DNA from: CALMEC01 sp963777565
Lineage (GTDB): Bacteria; Actinomycetota; Thermoleophilia; Miltoncostaeales; Miltoncostaeaceae
DNA length: 64,000 nt
Direction of reading: 5' to 3'
Assembly (NCBI GenBank): GCA_963777565.1
Contig: CAVZQZ010000009.1
Span: 496,001-560,000, forward strand
Below are positions 17,115-24,600 of this stretch, one piece after another (position 1 is the stretch's first letter; the number at the start of each line of letters is the position of its first letter). The notes beneath the pieces were generated by a model. The model searched no databases, had not been told where the DNA came from, and saw nothing but the letters and a program-made list of their open reading frames with translations. Position numbers and translations under genes: made by a program.

Positions 17115-17777
17115 CTATTCCGTGGTTGTCGCGTTGGCCGCAGTGGCGGTGTCCCCGTCCGCATCCTGCGGCTGGTCCGCCGGTTCCGCGGGCGCTTGGG
17201 GCGCTGCCCCGTCGCTGCCTTTGGAGGCCGCCTGCTTGAGCGGAGCAAGCATCATAATCATGTTTCGGCCGTCGAGGTTGGGTTTGCTCTCGACAAGTGC
17301 CAGATCTTTGAGCTCTTCGGCGAGCTGATTGAGGATGCGCTCGCCCCGTTCGGCGTGCATCACCTCGCGCCCACGGAACATGATCGTGACCTTGACCTTG
17401 TCGCGCGCCTTGAGGAACCGCTCGACGTGGCCCTTCTTCGTGGCGTAGTCGTGCGGGTCGATCTTGGGCCGGAACTTGATCTCCTTGATCGTGATCGTGC
17501 TCTGGTGCTTGCGCGCCTGCTTGGCCTTCTGCTCCTGGTCGTAGCGCCACTTGCCGTAGTCCATGATGCGGCAGACGGGCGGCTGCGCGTCGGGCGCGAT
17601 CTCGACGAGGTCGAGGTCCTTGTCGGCGGACAACTCGAGGGCCTTGCGCAGCGGCACGATGCCGACGTTGGTCCCGTCGGCGTCGATCAGCCGCACGCTC
17701 TCGCCACGGATCGCCTCGTTGATTCGGGTCGACGGTCCCGGCGGCGGCCGAGTATCCGGACCGCGCCTAGGAGGCAC
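17115..17777 (-). CDS. infC: Translation initiation factor IF-3
   Basis: Prevents premature subunit joining and checks the start codon. The N domain starts RINEAIRGESVRLIDADG, the linker contains VCRIMDYGKWRYDQEQK, and the C domain has EIKFRPKIDPHDYATKKGHV and FRGREVMHAERGERILNQL. An Ala/Pro/Gln/Asp-rich tail of about 35 residues follows, longer than in Escherichia coli. GTG 17777 gives 220 residues; the first 16 are Pro/Arg-rich and unconserved, so the true start may be later. infC often uses a rare start codon. Confidence 0.93.
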   Translation of the reverse strand: MPPRRGPDTRPPPGPSTRINEAIRGESVRLIDADGTNVGIVPLRKALELSADKDLDLVEIAPDAQPPVCRIMDYGKWRYDQEQKAKQARKHQSTITIKEIKFRPKIDPHDYATKKGHVERFLKARDKVKVTIMFRGREVMHAERGERILNQLAEELKDLALVESKPNLDGRNMIMMLAPLKQAASKGSDGAAPQAPAEPADQPQDADGDTATAANATTTE

Positions 17778-17893
17778 GCGGAGCCTTGCTCGTGGTCAGG
17801 CCGGTCCTCCGGGACGTTGGGAGGGCGCGCTCACAGACGGGCACGGGCGTCGCAAGGTGTCGTTGGAGGCGCGAGTCACGTTCAAGTGCGTCG

Positions 17894-17922
17894 AGGATAG
17901 CAGCGCTTGTCGGGCGCGTGAA
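17894..17922 (-). promoter_or_regulatory. Candidate promoter of infC-rpmI-rplT
   Basis: Minus-strand TTCACG (17917-17922) and TATCCT (17894-17899) separated by 17 bp. It would give an untranslated leader of about 110 nt before infC. The 305-bp gap between infC and the next gene holds nothing else I recognise. Confidence 0.45.
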
Positions 17923-18082
17923 GCGACTGCCGAGCCGCCGCCCGTTCGCCGGCGGGTCGTGACGAAAGGCCCAAACCACCCGGGTGCTGACTTGGACGCC
18001 GGGCGAACGACCGAGCGGCCGTGTGCTGCCACCCTGCCGTTACCCGCCGCAGACGACTCGCACGAGCGAGAGGAGCATCGCC

Positions 18083-18517
18083 ATGGAGCTCTCACGAAGG
18101 ATCGCAACACCTGAGTGGGGCGCCCGCGGCCGCTTGCGGGGCCTGTCGCTCGCGCGGAGCGCGCCGCCACGCGCCGACGAGGAGACCGTCTGCTACCTGA
18201 TGGACGTCGCCCACGCGGCGCTCGGCTCGGAGGACCTCGCCGCGGTGCTGGTAGTGGTGCTCCGGGACGCGGAGCTCATGCGCCGCGGTTCGCTCCCGGC
18301 ACGGCCACGGGGGCGCCTGCGAGAGGGTCGCCCGAGCCTCACGCCCGCGGCGCGCGTGTTCATGCGGCCGATCCGGCTCGCCCTCGACGATGTGGCGCGC
18401 GAGGCCCTGCGGGCGGGGACCGACCAGATCGCGGCGTTCGGTGAACGGATCCGCTCCTACGCGGAGTTCCTCGCCTCGCTGCCGCGTGGCTGCGCGGTCG
18501 TTGTCACATCGGTGTGA
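18083..18517 (+). CDS. Hypothetical protein, 144 aa
   Basis: Not recognised. GAGAGGAG six bases or so before ATG 18083 is a strong ribosome site, which argues that the gene is real. The protein is Ala/Arg/Leu-rich, apparently soluble, with helical stretches such as CYLMDVAHAALGSEDLAAVL and IRLALDDVAREALRAGTDQI. It reads towards the flavin oxidase and their 3' ends overlap by 14 bp. No transmembrane segment or signal peptide. Confidence 0.55.
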   Translation: MELSRRIATPEWGARGRLRGLSLARSAPPRADEETVCYLMDVAHAALGSEDLAAVLVVVLRDAELMRRGSLPARPRGRLREGRPSLTPAARVFMRPIRLALDDVAREALRAGTDQIAAFGERIRSYAEFLASLPRGCAVVVTSV

Positions 18518-19586
18518 GACGAAATAGCTTGAGGTCCACAGAGGGTTCCCGGCCGACCGCGAGTTCCGCCGCCGCGGCCGCCACCACCGGCGCGAACTTG
18601 AAGCCGTGGCCGCTGAAGCCGGCGCAGACGACGACGCCATTGTCGAGCCGGTCGACGATGGGATTCCCGGTCGGAGTCATCGCGTAGAAGCACAGGTCGG
18701 CGCGCACGATCCGCGCCTCACCGGGGATGAGTCCGAACCTGGTGCGCGCGTAGCGCTGGATCGCGTCGACCTCGGCGTCGGTCGCGACCCGCTGGCGGGG
18801 GTCGTCGGGGTCGCCGTCCGGCCCGGTGAGGTGCGCGCCGATCTTCATGCCGAGCCCGTCGTGCGCCGGCATCCCGTACATCGCGAAGGGCGCGCCGTCG
18901 CCGAACACCGGGATGTCGGCAGGGCCGCCCGCGAGGTAGGCCGTGAGCTGGCGGGTGGGGCGGATGGGAAGCCGCGGGGCAAGCCCGGCCGACCACGCGC
19001 CGGCCGTGAGGACGACGACGTCCGCGTCGACACGAGTGCCGGAGGCCAGATCCGCTCCAGCGACGTCGAACCGCTCGACGCGATCCGCCAGCAGTGACAC
19101 GCCCGCCGCCCGGGCGAGTCCCGCCACCGTGATCGTCGCGCGGTTGGCGAAGAGGAACCCGCCGACGGGGTTGAACGCGCCCCACGCGATGCCGTCGGGC
19201 CGGATCGCGGGCCACCGTCTGGCGATGTCGGCCGGACTGAGCTCCGTGCCCCCGGCGCCGAGGCCGGTGGTGACGGCGAGGCTGTCGCGCTCCCAGACCC
19301 CGTCCTCACCCTCTGGCACGAGGAAGAGCACGCCGACCTCACGGTAGAGGTCGGCGCCGGTCGCCATTTCGATCTCACGCCAGCGGGACCGCGCCCGAAG
19401 CGTGAGCTCGCTGTAGTGCGCCTCGTGCCCGTACTCGAGCCGAAGCACCCGCGTCGTGCCGCCGGATGCCCGCTCGGTGTCGTCGACCGGACGCGGGTCC
19501 ACGACGGTCACGACAACGCCGATCTCCGCGAGCCGCAGGGCGCAACTCCAACCGTAGATCCCGCCGCCGATCACGAGTGCATGCAC
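18504..19586 (-). CDS. FAD-dependent amine oxidase (monomeric sarcosine oxidase/DAO family)
   Basis: A 360-residue flavoprotein. The N-terminal dinucleotide fold LVIGGGIYGWSCALRLAEIG is at residues 4-23, SGGTTRVLRLEYG is the segment near the flavin in N-methyl amino-acid oxidases, and LCFYAMTPTGNPIVD near residue 310 carries a cysteine where sarcosine oxidase binds FAD covalently. GFSGHGFKFAPVVA closes the fold. Likely oxidises a secondary amino acid with release of H2O2; substrate uncertain. It follows ssrA and its terminator. Confidence 0.82.
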   Translation of the reverse strand: MHALVIGGGIYGWSCALRLAEIGVVVTVVDPRPVDDTERASGGTTRVLRLEYGHEAHYSELTLRARSRWREIEMATGADLYREVGVLFLVPEGEDGVWERDSLAVTTGLGAGGTELSPADIARRWPAIRPDGIAWGAFNPVGGFLFANRATITVAGLARAAGVSLLADRVERFDVAGADLASGTRVDADVVVLTAGAWSAGLAPRLPIRPTRQLTAYLAGGPADIPVFGDGAPFAMYGMPAHDGLGMKIGAHLTGPDGDPDDPRQRVATDAEVDAIQRYARTRFGLIPGEARIVRADLCFYAMTPTGNPIVDRLDNGVVVCAGFSGHGFKFAPVVAAAAAELAVGREPSVDLKLFRLTPM

Positions 19587-19638
19587 GGGGCACTGATACC
19601 ACGCGGCAACGGACGTCGAGTCGCGACGCCCGGAACGG

Positions 19639-19674
19639 CGAAAGCCAGTCCGCTTTGGGCGGAGCTGGCTTTCG
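19639..19674 (-). terminator. Hairpin terminator downstream of ssrA
   Basis: On the minus strand CGAAAGCCAG-C-TCCGC, loop CCAAA, GCGGA-CTGGCTTTCG: a 15-bp stem with one bulge, starting five bases after the tmRNA 3' end. There is no long U run, common in GC-rich actinobacteria. It separates ssrA from the flavin oxidase. Confidence 0.7.
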
Positions 19675-19679
19675 ATGAG

Positions 19680-20042
19680 TGGACCCGGCCGGTACTGCCC
19701 CGGCGTCCGAAAGTGCTCTTGAAACGACTTCTCCGAGCGCAGCCGTCGGTGGCTGTCTCGCGAAGGGCGTCACCGTCGGCCAACCGTCCCTTCGCCAGGC
19801 TTCCCTGTTGTCTCGCCCCTCCGCCGGAAGCCGTTGCTTCGGGGCCAGAATCGCTGAGCGACACCGGGGATCCCTCCCGCGATTCGAGGAGGGTCCGATG
19901 GCTTAACTACCGGTGTTTAGGCGGCGTAAGCGAGCTGACGAGAGTTCGCAGCTACGTTTGGTTCCCGGTTGTTAACGCGGTCCACCGGGTCCGCGGCTCG
20001 CTAATCGTTCCCGTCCCACCTCGTCGAAACTGTTTCGGGCCC
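19680..20042 (-). ncRNA. ssrA: Transfer-messenger RNA (tmRNA)
   Basis: A 363-nt one-piece tmRNA that rescues stalled ribosomes with SmpB. The 5' end GGGCCCG pairs with CGGGTCC at the 3' end (one G-U). The conserved GTTTCGACG block follows the 5' strand. The tag frame is at 19917-19949: TAGCT then GCG resume codon, encoding ANSRQLAYAA and a TAA stop. The 3' T arm has stem GCCGG/CCGGC but loop GGCAGTA instead of the expected TTCRANN, which is odd. CCA is not encoded (ACTCA follows). The terminator hairpin lies just downstream; smpB is at 24.1 kb. Confidence 0.9.
19917..19949 (-). other. tmRNA proteolysis-tag reading frame
   Basis: Ten codons plus TAA within ssrA: GCG AAC TCT CGT CAG CTC GCT TAC GCC GCC. 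With the alanine carried by tmRNA the appended peptide is AANSRQLAYAA. Most tags end ALAA; here the end is AYAA, with LA displaced two residues inward. Confidence 0.85.
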
Positions 20043-20075
20043 CTACGCCACCGATGGTAGCACCGGGCCCGAAAC
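20032..20075. repeat. 11-bp perfect inverted repeat spanning the tmRNA 5' end
   Basis: GTTTCGGGCCC (20032-20042) and GGGCCCGAAAC (20065-20075), 22 bp apart. The first arm is the complement of the tmRNA 5' acceptor strand. In a longer precursor RNA the upstream arm could pair with the mature 5' end and compete with the acceptor stem. Confidence 0.6.
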
Positions 20076-20086
20076 GCTCCGACGTC

Positions 20087-20797
20087 CTAGCCGGCCAGGG
20101 CCTCCCGAACCCGGTCCGGCGTCGCGCCGAGGCCGGAGAGGACCTCGGCGGCATCGCCCCCGTCGGCCACAAGGCCGAGGAGGATGTGCTGCGCCCCGAT
20201 CTCCGAGTCGTGGCCGCCCTTCGCCTGCTCGAGCGCGAGGCCCAGCACCCGGCGGGCCGCCGGGGTGAACGGCCGCCTGCCCGCCGAACCTGCCGGCCCG
20301 GTGCCGACCCGCGCGGTGACCGCGGTGACGACCGCGTCGCGGGTCACGCCGAGCCCGGTCAGCGCCTTGCCGACCGTCGACTCGTCGCCGCGCCCGGTGA
20401 GGCTGATGAGCAGGTGCTCCGTACCGACCCGCCGGTGCCCGAGGGCCGCCGACTCTTCGATGGCCGATGCCACGACGTCGCGGGCCTCCTGGGTGAACCG
20501 CTCGAACGGGACGAAGCCCCGAAGCCGGCGGTGAACACGGCGGGCCTCGTACCCCGGTCCCCCGCGGCCCCCGCGGCCCCGTCCGCTGGAGCCGTCGACA
20601 GGCTCCACGATCTGGTGGACCCGCTGGTGGCTGAGCCCAAGGGCGTCGGCGATCTCGCGGAGCGACCCGCCCGCGGCGTGCAGCCTGCGGATGGTGTGGT
20701 GGTAGTCGACCCGTGCAACCTCGGCGGAGTGCTGGAGCTCGAGGAGCCGGTCGCGCGCCTGTTCCGCCTGCGTGAGTGTGTCTTTGTCCAGTGTCAT
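20087..20797 (-). CDS. Helix-turn-helix plus Clp N-domain protein
   Basis: A 236-residue soluble protein. Residues about 1-75 form a sigma-region-4-like helix-turn-helix (GGSLREIADALGLSHQRVHQ). A Gly/Arg-rich linker follows, then a Clp R/N domain repeat of about 140 residues with ERFTQEARDVVASAIEESAA, VGTEHLLISL, FTPAARRVLGLALEQAKGG and IGAQHILLGLVADGGD. No AAA+ module is present. Clp N domains bind adaptors and substrates of Clp ATPases, so it may couple proteolysis to transcription; that is inference. It lies 44 bp upstream of ssrA on the same strand. Confidence 0.8.
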   Translation of the reverse strand: MTLDKDTLTQAEQARDRLLELQHSAEVARVDYHHTIRRLHAAGGSLREIADALGLSHQRVHQIVEPVDGSSGRGRGGRGGPGYEARRVHRRLRGFVPFERFTQEARDVVASAIEESAALGHRRVGTEHLLISLTGRGDESTVGKALTGLGVTRDAVVTAVTARVGTGPAGSAGRRPFTPAARRVLGLALEQAKGGHDSEIGAQHILLGLVADGGDAAEVLSGLGATPDRVREALAG

Positions 20798-20827
20798 CAC
20801 TGTCTGTTCCTTTCGTTCAGTGTGGCA

Positions 20828-20857
20828 ATCGTACTAGACACCTTTCACATGTGTCAA
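20828..20857 (-). promoter_or_regulatory. Strong promoter with overlapping inverted repeat
   Basis: Minus-strand TTGACA (20852-20857), 18-bp spacer, TACGAT (20828-20833), about 30 bp before the HTH/Clp-N gene. GACAC-9-GTGTC (20837-20855) and the palindrome CACATGTG (20846-20853) overlap it, so it is a likely regulated site, possibly by the HTH protein itself. The divergent lutA start is 77 bp away. Confidence 0.6.
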
Positions 20858-20933
20858 ACGACATAGACGCCGGCGACCGGTCCGCGTCGCGGTCAACGTC
20901 AAGCGGCCGACACAGGGGCATAGACTCGGACCC

Positions 20934-21644
20934 GTGCGCGTCATGCTCATGCGAACTTGCCTCGCCGATCACGTCGCGCCCGGCGTGGCCCGGTCGGCAC
21001 AGCGGGCGCTCGAGCGGCTGGGCGTCGAGGTCGTCGTCCCCAAGTCGCAGACCTGTTGCGGCCAGCCCGGCTGGAGCGCCGGTCACCCCGATCAGGCCCG
21101 GCAGGTCGCCCGCCAAGCGCTGCGGGCATTCGCGGGGACCGATCCCGTGGTGGTGCCGTCGGGCTCCTGCGCGGCGATGGTGACCCATGGCTACCCCGAG
21201 CTGTTCGCCGGGCAGCCGGAGGAGGCAGCCGCCAACGCCATGGCGGGGCGCATGTTCGAGCTCACGCAGTTCATCCAGCGGGAGGGCCTCGCCGCCACCG
21301 CCGCCCACGATGCCCCGGCCAGCGTGACGTACCACGACTCCTGCCACATGCTGCGGCTGCTCGGAGAGCGCGAGAGCCCCCGGGCCGTGATCGGCGCAAT
21401 CGGCGTGGAGCTCGTCGAGATGGCCGACACCGACGTGTGCTGCGGCTTCGGGGGTGCCTTCTCCGTCACGTTCCCCGAGGTCTCCGGCGCGCTCGGCGAG
21501 CAGAAGGCCCGCAACGCGGCGGCCTCCGGCGCCGACGAGCTCGTTGCCTGCGATCTCTCGTGCCTGATGCACATCGTGGGGCGCGGCCGCCGTGTGGGCG
21601 TGCCGATCCGCGCCCGGCACGTGGCGGACTTGCTCGACGGATGA
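20934..21644 (+). CDS. lutA: L-lactate utilisation Fe-S protein LutA
   Basis: First subunit of the LutABC iron-sulfur L-lactate oxidase. The 236-residue protein has two cysteine-rich CCG-type motifs, TCCGQPGWSAGH (near 39) and, in the second half, YHDSCHMLRLLGERESP, DVCCGFGGAFSVTFPE and CDLSCLMHIVGRG. GTG 20934 is chosen as start; ATG 20943 is possible. Stop overlaps lutB by 4 nt. Confidence 0.92.
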   Translation: MRVMLMRTCLADHVAPGVARSAQRALERLGVEVVVPKSQTCCGQPGWSAGHPDQARQVARQALRAFAGTDPVVVPSGSCAAMVTHGYPELFAGQPEEAAANAMAGRMFELTQFIQREGLAATAAHDAPASVTYHDSCHMLRLLGERESPRAVIGAIGVELVEMADTDVCCGFGGAFSVTFPEVSGALGEQKARNAAASGADELVACDLSCLMHIVGRGRRVGVPIRARHVADLLDG

Positions 21645-23029
21645 GCCGCGACATCACCTACGACGACGGGCAGACGCTGCGTGCACGCACCGCCGCCGCC
21701 GTGAACGACGAACAGCTCCGCGCCAACCTCGACGCCGCGGCCCGCAGCTTTGCCGCCGGGCGGGAGCGGATGCGGGCGGGGTTCGGTTTCGACGAGATGC
21801 GCGACCGCGCGCGCGAGATCCGCACCGGCAACATCCGCCGGCTCCCGGAACTCCTGACGCAACTGGAGGAGCGGGTGCGCGCCGCCGGCGGCACCGTCTT
21901 CCACGCGGCGGATCGCGACGCAGCCGCCGAATACGTCGTGGAGCTCGCCCGCGCGCGCGGCGCGAAGCTCGTCGCAAAGTCGAAGTCGATGGCCACGGAG
22001 GAGATCAAGCTCAACGAGGCCCTGGAAGAAGCCGGCGTGCGCGTCGTGGAGACCGACCTCGGCGAGTGGATCCTGCAGCTCGCCGGTCAGCGCCCGGCGC
22101 ACATCATCGCGCCCGCCGTTCACCTGAACCGCACGGAGATCGCCGAGTTGTTCCGCGCAGAGAGCGGGGAGGATCTGCCCGACGACCGCGAGGCGCTCGT
22201 CGCCTATGCGCGCCGGCGTCTGCGCGAGGACTTCGCCGCCGCGGAGATCGGCGTGAGCGGCGTGAACCTCGCGGTGGCAGACACCGGCACGCTCTGCGTG
22301 ATGGAGAACGAGGGCAACGCGCGGCTGGTCACGGCGCTTCCCGGGATCCACGTCGCGGTGATGGGCGCCGAGCGCGTCGTCGCCGACTGGGACGAGGCCG
22401 CCCACATCCTGCAGCTCCTGCCGATGGCAGCGATCGGGGACGACGCCAGCACGTACGTCAACCTCGTCACCGGCCCGCGCCAGGCCGGCGAGACCGACGG
22501 GCCGGAGGAGCTCCATCTGGTCATCCTCGACGGCGGGCGAACCGCCCTGCGGGGCACCGAGTTCGAGGAGGCCCTGCACTGCATCCGGTGCGGGGCGTGC
22601 CTGTACTCCTGCCCGATGTGGAAGACCGTCGGTGGTCAGGCCTACGGGTCGCCGTACTCCGGGCCGATCGGCGCGGTCATCACTCCACTGCTCGAGGGGA
22701 CCTCGTCGCCCCGCGGAAGCGAGCTTCCGTTCCTCTCCTCGATCTGCGGAGCCTGCCACGAGGCGTGCCCGGTCGGCATCCCGCTGCACGACCTGCTCGT
22801 GCGCATCCGTGGCGCGGTCAGCACACCCGTCCACCGCCGTGCCCGGGTCGGTGCCCGGATCTGGGCGGCCGCGTGGGGCCGGCCCCTGACCTACCGCGCA
22901 GGGCTCGCCGTTTCCCGGGGGTTGATGCGGCTCCTCGGTCGACGTGGGTGGATCCAGCGTCTGCCCGGCCCGGCCGGGCGGTGGACATCCCAGCGCGACC
23001 TGCCGACGCGATGGCCCCCGACGCCCTGA
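21641..23029 (+). CDS. lutB: L-lactate utilisation protein LutB
   Basis: A 462-residue protein with an N-terminal LUD domain (VVELARARGAKLVAKSKSMA, MATEEIKLNEALEEAGVRVV, GTLCVMENEGNARLV) and a C-terminal ferredoxin module with two 4Fe-4S motifs, CIRCGACLYSCPMWK and CGACHEACPVGIP. Electrons from lactate oxidation are thought to pass through it to the respiratory chain. ATGA overlap with lutA and 19-nt overlap with lutC. Confidence 0.93.
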   Translation: MSRDITYDDGQTLRARTAAAVNDEQLRANLDAAARSFAAGRERMRAGFGFDEMRDRAREIRTGNIRRLPELLTQLEERVRAAGGTVFHAADRDAAAEYVVELARARGAKLVAKSKSMATEEIKLNEALEEAGVRVVETDLGEWILQLAGQRPAHIIAPAVHLNRTEIAELFRAESGEDLPDDREALVAYARRRLREDFAAAEIGVSGVNLAVADTGTLCVMENEGNARLVTALPGIHVAVMGAERVVADWDEAAHILQLLPMAAIGDDASTYVNLVTGPRQAGETDGPEELHLVILDGGRTALRGTEFEEALHCIRCGACLYSCPMWKTVGGQAYGSPYSGPIGAVITPLLEGTSSPRGSELPFLSSICGACHEACPVGIPLHDLLVRIRGAVSTPVHRRARVGARIWAAAWGRPLTYRAGLAVSRGLMRLLGRRGWIQRLPGPAGRWTSQRDLPTRWPPTP

Positions 23030-23592
23030 TCGACGAGTTCCTCGCTGCGCTGGGACGCCGCCGCGCGACCGGCGAGCCGGCGGAGGGCGTCGAATGCGCC
23101 CAGGCCTGCGTCACGCAGCTCACGGCGTGGGGAGCCCGGCGAGTGATCGTTCCCGACGATCCCTGGCTGGCCCGGCTCGGGATCCCCGCGGCGATCGAAG
23201 CAGCGGGCATGGAGGTCGTCAGCTGGCCCACGGGCCGCGACTGGCGCGAGCTGCTCGGACTCGACGACGCTCCGCCCACCTGCGCCGTCACGGTGCCCCG
23301 GCGCGCAGTCTCCGAACGGGGCACGCTGGTGGTCGAAAGCGCTCCCACACATGGGCGCTCGATGGACGCGGTCGGCTGGTGGCATCTGGCGGTGCTGCCC
23401 GAGGAGGGAATCGTCGCGACCCTCGCTGAGGCCCTCCGCGAGACCTACGCCCCGGGCCGCCGCCCGCCGTCCGGCGTCTCGCTCGTGTCAGGCCCCAGCC
23501 GGACCTCCGACGTCGAGAAGATCACGACCTACGGCGCGCACGGTGCGCTCGCCGAGCACGTGGTCGTCGTCAGATCTTCCCCGTCCGGGTGA
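23011..23592 (+). CDS. lutC: L-lactate utilisation protein LutC (LUD domain)
   Basis: Third LutABC component, 193 residues from ATG 23011; an in-frame GTG at 22981 would add ten residues. LUD features are GARRVIVPDDPWLARLG, GTLVVESAPTHGRS, LAVLPEEGIVATLAE and the C-terminal GPSRTSDVEKITTYGAHGA. Its 3' end overlaps the convergent membrane-protein gene by 23 bp. Confidence 0.9.
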   Translation: MAPDALIDEFLAALGRRRATGEPAEGVECAQACVTQLTAWGARRVIVPDDPWLARLGIPAAIEAAGMEVVSWPTGRDWRELLGLDDAPPTCAVTVPRRAVSERGTLVVESAPTHGRSMDAVGWWHLAVLPEEGIVATLAEALRETYAPGRRPPSGVSLVSGPSRTSDVEKITTYGAHGALAEHVVVVRSSPSG

Positions 23593-24001
23593 GGTACTGA
23601 CCGGCCGCGATGCCGACCGCCCCGATGAGCGCGACGAAGATGCCCCACTTGAGCGACGCGCCGTCGGGCTGGATGACGATCCGGAACAAGACCGCGAGGG
23701 CTGCGACACCGCCGATCGTCTCGACGAAGCGGTGAAGCGACGCGTCGATCTTGTCCATCGCCACGAGCACGATGAGCGCGGCGGCGCCGATCGCGAGGAG
23801 CAGCAGGACGATGTCGAGGAAGTCGAATGCCTCGAACGCGTTGACCGACACCCCGTCGACGATCTGACGCGCCAGTTCGGCCGCCGCGCCCTGCCCGAGG
23901 AAGTCCGTCTCGATCCCGTACCACGGCAGGAACAGCGCGATGAACAGCACGACCGCCCCGGTGAGCGAGATGCGGTCACCCTCTTCGATGCGGTCGAGCA
24001 T
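23570..24001 (-). CDS. Small four-helix membrane protein, unknown function
   Basis: 143 residues with four hydrophobic segments, near residues 13-30 (LTGAVVLFIALFLPWYGI), 63-82, 93-110 and 118-136. AAAGGA lies eight bases before the ATG. The N terminus and the last residues look cytosolic. It resembles small actinobacterial multi-span proteins with an LPWYG motif, but I cannot assign a function. Located between lutC (convergent) and smpB. Confidence 0.7.
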   Translation of the reverse strand: MLDRIEEGDRISLTGAVVLFIALFLPWYGIETDFLGQGAAAELARQIVDGVSVNAFEAFDFLDIVLLLLAIGAAALIVLVAMDKIDASLHRFVETIGGVAALAVLFRIVIQPDGASLKWGIFVALIGAVGIAAGQYLTRTGKI

Positions 24002-24086
24002 GCCTGGTTCCTTTGTCGAGAGCGCGACAAGCCGGCGGCCGGTCCACCTTGATGTTCGACGCCGGCCGGCGACGGACCTCCGCGGA

Positions 24087-24563
24087 TCAACGCCGGGCGG
24101 CCTTCATCGCGCGATCGGTGTCGCGCTTGGCGTCGCGCTCCGCGATGGCGCGGCGCTTGTCGTACAGCTTCTTCCCACGCCCGAGGCCGATCTCGACCTT
24201 CGCGTGGCTGCCCTTGAAATAGACGCGCAGGGGCACGACCGACAGCCCGCGCTCCTTGACGTCGGCCGAGATCCGGTCGAGCTCCCGGCGGTTGAGCAGC
24301 AGCTTGCGGGTCCTGGTGGGCTCGTGCCCGTTGCGCGCGTTGAAGTACTCGGGGATGTGGAGGCCGATCAGGTACAGCTCGCCGTCCCGGAACTGCGCGT
24401 ACGCGTCGCGGATGCTCGCGCCCCGCTCGCGAAGGCCCTTGACCTCACTGCCCACCAGCACGATGCCCGCCTCGATCCGGTCGGTGATGTCGAACTCGTG
24501 GAACGCCTTGCGGTTCTGGGCGACGTCGCGGAACCGCTCCGTGCTGGTCTTCTTCGCGGCCAT
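24087..24563 (-). CDS. smpB: SsrA-binding protein SmpB
   Basis: Required for tmRNA to enter the empty A site. The 158-residue beta-barrel protein shows AQNRKAFHEFDITDRIEAGI, LVGSEVKGLRERGASIRDAY, RTRKLLLNRRELDRI and LRVYFKGSHAKVEIGLGRG, with a basic tail (KKLYDKRRAIAERDAKRDTD). Partner RNA ssrA is 4 kb downstream on the same strand, separated by a plus-strand lut operon. Gap to the RNase gene is 37 bp. Confidence 0.96.
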   Translation of the reverse strand: MAAKKTSTERFRDVAQNRKAFHEFDITDRIEAGIVLVGSEVKGLRERGASIRDAYAQFRDGELYLIGLHIPEYFNARNGHEPTRTRKLLLNRRELDRISADVKERGLSVVPLRVYFKGSHAKVEIGLGRGKKLYDKRRAIAERDAKRDTDRAMKAARR

Positions 24564-24600
24564 GACCGTTCGATGCTAGCGCCCTGAGTCGAAGCGCCTG

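Noticed and set aside
17777..18082. An L20 or IF-3 autoregulatory leader RNA
   Set aside because: A promoter-like pair is visible, but no pseudoknot or L20-mimic helix could be drawn with confidence.
19861..19905. A tRNA suggested by GATTCGAGGA-like sequence on the plus strand
   Set aside because: No cloverleaf forms; the stretch is part of the tmRNA pseudoknot region read on the other strand.
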